Shown here: in pieces, positions 5,431 through 9,415 of the stretch | How the letters are laid out: each line of letters begins with the position of its first letter | Position numbering within the stretch: the stretch's first letter is position 1 | Assembly (NCBI GenBank): GCA_022361535.1 | Contig: JAKSAU010001040.1 | Span: 1-9,415, forward strand | DNA: 9,415 nt | Reading direction: 5' to 3' | Source: Desulfobacterales bacterium | GTDB lineage: Bacteria > Desulfobacterota > Desulfobacteria > Desulfobacterales > Desulfobacteraceae | Translations under genes and position numbers: made by a program | Notes under the pieces: model-generated | Seen by the model: the letters and a program-made list of their open reading frames with translations, nothing else | Told to the model about the DNA's origin: nothing | The model's database searches: none

Positions 5431-6567
5431 ATGTTCGATATCAAAATCCCTTCTCCCTTCCTTGTGACCATAGACGATGTGGGATGGTGGAGTGGTCGAG
5501 ATGGATCTGCAGAACATCAGCCATTTCGCACCGGCATCGAAAGAGAACATGTCCCTGAGGATTATAGGGCTTTGGGCGAACTGGGAAAAGCATTGAACAT
5601 GAAAATTCCGACAGGGTTCGTCTTATGTGAATGGGATGGGACAAACATGCTGAAACAGCTTCCTTCAGCCACGTGGATGGGCGAACAATGGCAGGTTCCT
5701 TTTACCAATGACGCTTACAAGGAGCAGGCAGTTAGTATTATTAATAATGCAGCCCAATATATTGAGCCTGCTCTTCATGGTGTCGGCCATGAATTCTGGA
5801 TCAAAGGCAGAATGAATCGTAGTGAATTTCACACATCTTCCGGCCGGATGCGCCATGTTGACGAAGTGAAAAAGCATCTTGATTATTTTTGCAGGCTCAT
5901 GGTTGAAAATCATTTTGATCCAGAAATAAGGCTTTTTATCCCCCCGGCTCTCTACCATAGTTTTGGTTTTGGAAAAAATGGGTTTCAGGACATTGTCAGG
6001 TCTTTTGGAATTCAATTTGTCACCTTGCTCTTCGAACGTACCAAATGCAGGGTCACCCCTCAATTTGATAAGGTCGGATGGGAATGCGGGGTGGTTTTGA
6101 TTGACAGAGGGGAGGCACCCGTAGCCTGGAACCATGTCGCCCCTGACCCGGAATTTAATGAGACTCAGACGATACTTCCTCTGCATTGGGCTAATATTCT
6201 CCATAAAGATCCCCAGAACAACCTGGATGTGGTTGATTCTTGGGTTAAAGCGATCGATAATAGGGTTAAGGAAAATAATCTCCTTATAGCCCGGGATCTT
6301 GTGCAGTATTTAACCCAGTTTTTGAATAGTACCCGATCAAAAATCAGAAAAGAAGGAAACATTGCTATTGCAGACTTGGGGTGGGTTGAGCAAATCCCGG
6401 AACCATTATTGGGAGACTCTGTTTTTTTTTCGGTTGGCACAACTTCAAAAATTATTATTTTGGGGACAGATGAACTGCCTGCCTCTTCTTCCGAGGAAGC
6501 AAAGTTCATGAAACTACGCCTACCGAAATCCGGAAAAATCGTTTTTAAGTTTACCCAACATGATTAG
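5431..6567 (+). CDS. Polysaccharide deacetylase-fold protein
   Basis: This 378-residue protein has the NodB-like (carbohydrate esterase 4 type) metal-dependent deacetylase pattern. TIDDVGWW (13-20) supplies the Asp pair of motif 1. LHGVGHEF (115-122) supplies the His-x3-His metal ligands (116 and 120) of motif 2. LFIPPALYHSFG (168-179) resembles motif 3. FVLCEWDGTN (63-72) and TWMGEQW (81-87) lie between motifs 1 and 2. The catalytic-type part ends near residue 255. The remainder is a helical linker (about 270-315) and a 60-residue strand-rich tail. There is no signal peptide, unlike secreted peptidoglycan or chitin deacetylases, so it may act on a cytosolic, lipid-linked or nucleotide-linked sugar. 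GGAGG lies 6 bases before the ATG and the gap from the FemAB-like gene is 12 bases, so the two are almost certainly co-transcribed. The substrate is unknown. Confidence 0.75.
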   Translation: MFDIKIPSPFLVTIDDVGWWSGRDGSAEHQPFRTGIEREHVPEDYRALGELGKALNMKIPTGFVLCEWDGTNMLKQLPSATWMGEQWQVPFTNDAYKEQAVSIINNAAQYIEPALHGVGHEFWIKGRMNRSEFHTSSGRMRHVDEVKKHLDYFCRLMVENHFDPEIRLFIPPALYHSFGFGKNGFQDIVRSFGIQFVTLLFERTKCRVTPQFDKVGWECGVVLIDRGEAPVAWNHVAPDPEFNETQTILPLHWANILHKDPQNNLDVVDSWVKAIDNRVKENNLLIARDLVQYLTQFLNSTRSKIRKEGNIAIADLGWVEQIPEPLLGDSVFFSVGTTSKIIILGTDELPASSSEEAKFMKLRLPKSGKIVFKFTQHD

Positions 6568-6763
6568 TTTTCACTTGTTTTTGGAATTCGGGAAGTATCA
6601 AGAAAAATCGAATCAATGATAAAGATGAAGTAAATCAAAACCCACTATTTATGGTATTAAAAATCAGGTATACAGTTTCACAATTGACACGATAGCGCCT
6701 CTCAAAAATATATTCCTTTATAATGAAGGTAGATAATTATCGGTAGCGCCCTCAAATGGGGGA
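6568..6763. other. Non-coding stretch downstream of the deacetylase gene
   Basis: No gene was found. There is no hairpin with a T-run immediately after the stop at 6567, so the first plausible terminator is in the repeat further on. A TTGACA (6684-6689) with TATATT (6709-6714) at a long 19-base spacing is a weak possible + strand promoter. A separate TATAAT occurs at 6719-6724. A short direct repeat lies at 6693-6756. Confidence 0.5.
6693..6756 (+). repeat. Short direct repeat TAGCGCC(T)CTCAAA
   Basis: TAGCGCCTCTCAAA at 6693-6706 recurs as TAGCGCCCTCAAA at 6744-6756, identical except for one inserted T, with starts 51 bases apart. The pair lies just before the right copy of the dispersed repeat. 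It could be a paired protein-binding site or a duplication scar. Function unknown. Confidence 0.4.
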
Positions 6764-6888
6764 ATTCAGTTTAAGTCCTTAGGCTCGTTTATTCTAAGAA
6801 GACGGCATCAGGCGGATTTAAAAAAATTCAGGGGCCGATTCTTAGAATAAACGGGCCGGTTTTTTATATGGCTTGTCCCTGTTCACCA
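6764..6888 (+). repeat. Dispersed hairpin repeat, right copy
   Basis: This ~125 bp block is the reverse complement of 115-244. The 15-base arms are at 6786-6800 and 6839-6853 and are identical to those of the left copy. The segment 6764 to about 6820 matches with one difference, and the loop between has diverged. The homology ends at GAATTC on one side and TTCACCA on the other, with no clear target-site duplication beside either copy. At the far end an additional small hairpin, CCCTG/CAGGG (6877-6890), overlaps the edge and is not shared with the left copy. Confidence 0.85.
6782..6865 (+). terminator. Candidate intrinsic terminator of the femAB-deacetylase unit (inside right repeat)
   Basis: The arm GGCTCGTTTATTCTAAGAA (6782-6800) pairs with 6839-6857 over 19 positions with one T-G pair. 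GG and six T (6860-6865) follow. The loop is 38 bases. It lies 215 bases after the deacetylase stop and is oriented to stop + strand transcription, protecting the convergent sdhB gene. In the opposite direction the stem has no T-run. Confidence 0.55.
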
Positions 6889-6946
6889 GGGCCAAATGTA
6901 AAGTAAATCTCAAATCAAATTGATATCATCATAAACATCTAATGTT

Positions 6947-7690
6947 CTACTTTTCGCCGTCATTTACCGGCTCACCAGTTCGCTCCCTGTGTTCTTTTAT
7001 CATCCTTTTGGTCTGGTTAATCCGTTTGGTGATCTTAATCTGTCTGGGGCAAGCCTTTGTGCATTCAAAGTGGTTTTTGCAGGCCCATACCCCGTCCGGA
7101 TGATCCAATTGAGGTAAGCGCTCTTTAAATCCTTTGTCCCTTGAATCGGCTATAAACCGATACCCTTGAGCTAAAGCGGCCGGACCGAGAAAGTCATTGT
7201 TGCTTATGGGTATCGGGCAGGCAGAATAACAAGATGCACATAAAATACAGTTTGTTGCATCGTCAAAAGCCTGGCGCTGCTCAGGGGATTGACGCCTCTC
7301 TTTTTCATCTATCGGCTCATTGTTAATCAAATAAGGTTTAACCTCTTTGAATTTCTCAAAAAATGTTCCCTGATCTACAATGAGATCTCTTTGGGCCGGC
7401 AGGTTACGAAGGGGAGCGATCTCAACCACAGCCCCGTCGTGGTCAGCCACATCTCTAACCAAAGTCTTACAGGCCAAGCCGTCTTTTCCGTTAATCTGCA
7501 TGGCATCAGAACCACAAACACCATGTGCACAACTTTTCCTGAACCCCAAAGAACCGTCCTGAAATTTTTTGATATGGATCAGCGCATCCAGCAATCTGTC
7601 TGTAGGTTCTGCATCGACGGTATATTCTTGAAATTCGGGAGTATCATCTTTTTCCGGATTATATCTTTTAATTTTAAGGATAATCTTCAA
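6947..7690 (-). CDS. sdhB: Succinate dehydrogenase/fumarate reductase iron-sulfur subunit
   Basis: This 247-residue, full-length subunit carries electrons between the flavin of SdhA and the quinone site of the membrane anchor. The [2Fe-2S] domain has Cys54, Cys59, Asp62 and Cys74 (CAHGVCGSD...C). An Asp takes the place of the third Cys, as in Escherichia coli SdhB. The [4Fe-4S] cluster ligands are in CILCASCYSACP (Cys148, 151, 154, with Cys158 in the second set). The [3Fe-4S] ligands are Cys158, Cys204 (WACKNH) or Cys210, and Cys214 in ECTKACP. The start is TTG at 7690, preceded by AAAGGAGG at five bases, and no ATG occurs before residue 64. It lies 10 bases after the sdhA stop in the same operon. 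No membrane-anchor gene follows it, so the anchor gene, if in the operon, lies upstream of sdhA outside the window. No clear - strand terminator follows the stop. Confidence 0.95.
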   Translation of the reverse strand: MKIILKIKRYNPEKDDTPEFQEYTVDAEPTDRLLDALIHIKKFQDGSLGFRKSCAHGVCGSDAMQINGKDGLACKTLVRDVADHDGAVVEIAPLRNLPAQRDLIVDQGTFFEKFKEVKPYLINNEPIDEKERRQSPEQRQAFDDATNCILCASCYSACPIPISNNDFLGPAALAQGYRFIADSRDKGFKERLPQLDHPDGVWACKNHFECTKACPRQIKITKRINQTKRMIKEHRERTGEPVNDGEK

Positions 7691-7700
7691 GTCCCCTCCT

Positions 7701-9415
7701 TTAATAAGTCCTGGGCTTCGGATCCCAGATGGATGTATCCACTTTTTTATAGGCCAGGCTCACCTTATCGGTGTCCAGAAAAGCCAGTGTGTGCTTTAGC
7801 CAGTTGTCATCATCCCGTTCCGGAAAATCTTCCCTGGAATGAGCGCCCCGACTTTCAGTCCTTGCCGCTGCAGACACAGCCGTAATCAGTGCCAAGTCCA
7901 ACAGATTACAGAGTTCAATGGTTTCAAGAAGATCGGTATTAAAAGGTTTGGAGCGATCTTGAACCCTGACAGTTTCATAAATTTCCCTGAGATTTTGAAT
8001 TGTATTAATGGCCTGGTCCATTTGTGCCTGACTACGGTAGATTCCCACCTTTTCCATCATCACATTCTGCATCTTCTCAGAAATGTCACCGCCATGTGGG
8101 CCGGTTTTACCATCGGTCAATCGGCTGATCCATTGCGTTGCTTGGTCAGTTGCATCAGCAGGCAGTGCAGGAACGTCCACTGTTTTAACATAATCTCCAA
8201 TGTGGATCCCGGCTCTGCGACCGAACACAACAAGATCTAACAAAGAATTGGTTCCCAGACGGTTGGCACCGTGCACAGATACACACGCACATTCCCCTGC
8301 AGCATAAAGTCCATTGATCACTGTACCATTCTCATCAGCCAGCACTCTGCCATCCAGGTCTGTGGGAATGCCGCCCATGGCATAGTGGGCTGTAGGCAGC
8401 ACCGGTATAGCCCCCTGGGAGGGATCTACACCTAAATATGTTTTACAGAAATCTGTAATATCAGGTAACTTGGCATTCAGGACGTCTGCCCCCAGGTGGG
8501 TGGCATCTAAATGCACCCAGTCATCTATTTTACCGTCACCACGCATGCCCCTGCCAGCCTGTATTTCCGTCATTATAGCTCTTGATACCATATCCCTTGG
8601 AGCAAGATCTAACAGGGTGGGTGCATAGGTTTTCATGAATGGTTCACCCTCCCGGTTTCTCAGAATTCCCCCCTCCCCTCTAACCGCTTCGGTGATTAAA
8701 ATCCCTAAGCCTTTGATTCCTGTGGGGTGAAACTGAAAAAATTCCATATCCTGGAGGGGAATTCCCCTTCTTGCAAGTACGGCCGGACCGTCGCCTGTAT
8801 TAGCAAATGCATTGGAAGTTACCTTAAAAATCCTTCCAAATCCACCTGTTGCAAAGAGCACTGCCTTTGCGATGAAAGTATGGAGTTCTCCTGTCGCTAA
8901 TTCAACCGCAATTACCCCTTTGCAATCCCCGTCATCCAGGATGACATCAATGACCTGAAATTCATCATAGAAAGAAACATTGTTTTTGATGCACTGCTGG
9001 TAAAGGGTTTGCAGGATCATGTGACCGGTTCGATCCGCAGCATAACAGGCCCTGCGAACCGGTCCTTCTCCGAATTTCCGTGTATGCCCTCCAAACCTTC
9101 TCTGGTCGATTCGACCGTCATTTGTCCTGCTGAAGGGCAATCCTCTGTTTTCCAAGTCGTATACCGCCTGGACAGCATCCTGGGCCAGAATCATGGCAGC
9201 TTTTTGATCTACCAGGTAATCGCCTCCCTTTACTGTATCAAAGGCATGCCATTCTGGTTTGTCCTCCTCACGATTGCCAAGTGCAGCGCTGATACCGCCT
9301 TGTGCAGCTCCTGTATGGCTTCTCACCGGATACAGTTTAGACAAAACCGCTGTTTTTGCCTTTGCGCTGGTTTCAAGGGCAGCATAAAGCCCAGCTCCTC
9401 CTGAGCCGACAATGA
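7701..9415 (-). CDS. sdhA: Succinate dehydrogenase/fumarate reductase flavoprotein subunit (5'-truncated by window edge)
   Basis: 570 residues are visible. The frame is open to the right edge and begins inside the FAD-binding motif [14 protein letters not shown], so roughly 10-12 N-terminal residues are missing. A start at 9344 is only an internal TTG. Visible hallmarks are His33 in SHTGAAQGG (the usual covalent FAD attachment site), HPTG (229-232), RGEGG (245-249), PRDMVSRAI with catalytic Arg273, HYAMGG with His343, and RLGTNSLLD (385-393). These correspond to active-site residues His242, Arg286 and His354 of E. coli SdhA. The total of about 580 residues fits the E. coli/mitochondrial type rather than the longer Wolinella type. 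It oxidises succinate to fumarate or runs in reverse. The physiological direction cannot be read from the sequence. It lies directly upstream of sdhB. Confidence 0.95.
   Translation of the reverse strand, partial: IVGSGGAGLYAALETSAKAKTAVLSKLYPVRSHTGAAQGGISAALGNREEDKPEWHAFDTVKGGDYLVDQKAAMILAQDAVQAVYDLENRGLPFSRTNDGRIDQRRFGGHTRKFGEGPVRRACYAADRTGHMILQTLYQQCIKNNVSFYDEFQVIDVILDDGDCKGVIAVELATGELHTFIAKAVLFATGGFGRIFKVTSNAFANTGDGPAVLARRGIPLQDMEFFQFHPTGIKGLGILITEAVRGEGGILRNREGEPFMKTYAPTLLDLAPRDMVSRAIMTEIQAGRGMRGDGKIDDWVHLDATHLGADVLNAKLPDITDFCKTYLGVDPSQGAIPVLPTAHYAMGGIPTDLDGRVLADENGTVINGLYAAGECACVSVHGANRLGTNSLLDLVVFGRRAGIHIGDYVKTVDVPALPADATDQATQWISRLTDGKTGPHGGDISEKMQNVMMEKVGIYRSQAQMDQAINTIQNLREIYETVRVQDRSKPFNTDLLETIELCNLLDLALITAVSAAARTESRGAHSREDFPERDDDNWLKHTLAFLDTDKVSLAYKKVDTSIWDPKPRTY

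Noticed and set aside
5665..6204. 179-residue - strand frame opposite the deacetylase gene
   Set aside because: It is a shadow of the coding strand, which carries clear deacetylase motifs and a good ribosome-binding site.
115..6888. Composite transposon bounded by the two inverted repeats
   Set aside because: No intact transposase lies between or beside the repeats, no target duplication is visible, and the orientations are explained by terminator function.
7289..7885. 198-residue + strand frame opposite sdhB/sdhA
   Set aside because: It is an antisense shadow of strongly conserved genes and shows no protein-like features.

Overview
The window looks like a chromosome segment from a Gram-negative anaerobe of moderate GC content, most likely a sulfate reducer of the Desulfobacteraceae type. 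That placement is inferred from the combination of an SdhAB pair, a PEP-CTERM-type FemAB protein and general codon and base usage. No taxonomic marker gene is present. No established genomic-island or defence system is visible. The only mobile-DNA trace is at the left end.

Left end (1-509): the 3' tail of an unidentified + strand gene stops at 118-120 inside a ~130 bp dispersed repeat. The repeat is followed directly by a short remnant of an IS5-type transposase, then by AT-rich non-coding DNA. Centre-left (510-4038, - strand): a five-gene operon, read right to left, encodes a PPC/DUF296 protein, an ECF transporter S component, the EcfT transmembrane coupling protein and two different ECF ATPases. 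Together the last four make a complete group I energy-coupling-factor vitamin or micronutrient importer with its own dedicated module. The substrate cannot be named from sequence. The two ATPases carry complementary defects, one in the signature motif and one in the switch histidine, so the heterodimer should have one canonical and one degenerate ATP site. The ecfT Shine-Dalgarno sequence can pair with an upstream complementary sequence.

Centre (4039-4392): a divergent intergenic region holds candidate promoters and an interleaved pair of inverted repeats before the PPC gene. Centre-right (4393-6567, + strand): a two-gene unit encodes a FemAB-like (GNAT-fold) acyltransferase of the PEP-CTERM/exopolysaccharide type and a cytosolic-looking polysaccharide deacetylase-fold protein. 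Both suggest envelope or exopolysaccharide modification.

Right (6568-6946): a non-coding stretch contains the second copy of the ~125 bp repeat in opposite orientation. Each copy has a 19-base arm pair followed by a T-run. Each is oriented as an intrinsic terminator for the operon upstream of it: the ecf operon on the - strand and the femAB-deacetylase unit on the + strand. Right end (6947-9415, - strand): sdhB and a 5'-truncated sdhA encode the iron-sulfur and flavoprotein subunits of succinate dehydrogenase/fumarate reductase. The flavoprotein runs off the right edge of the window.
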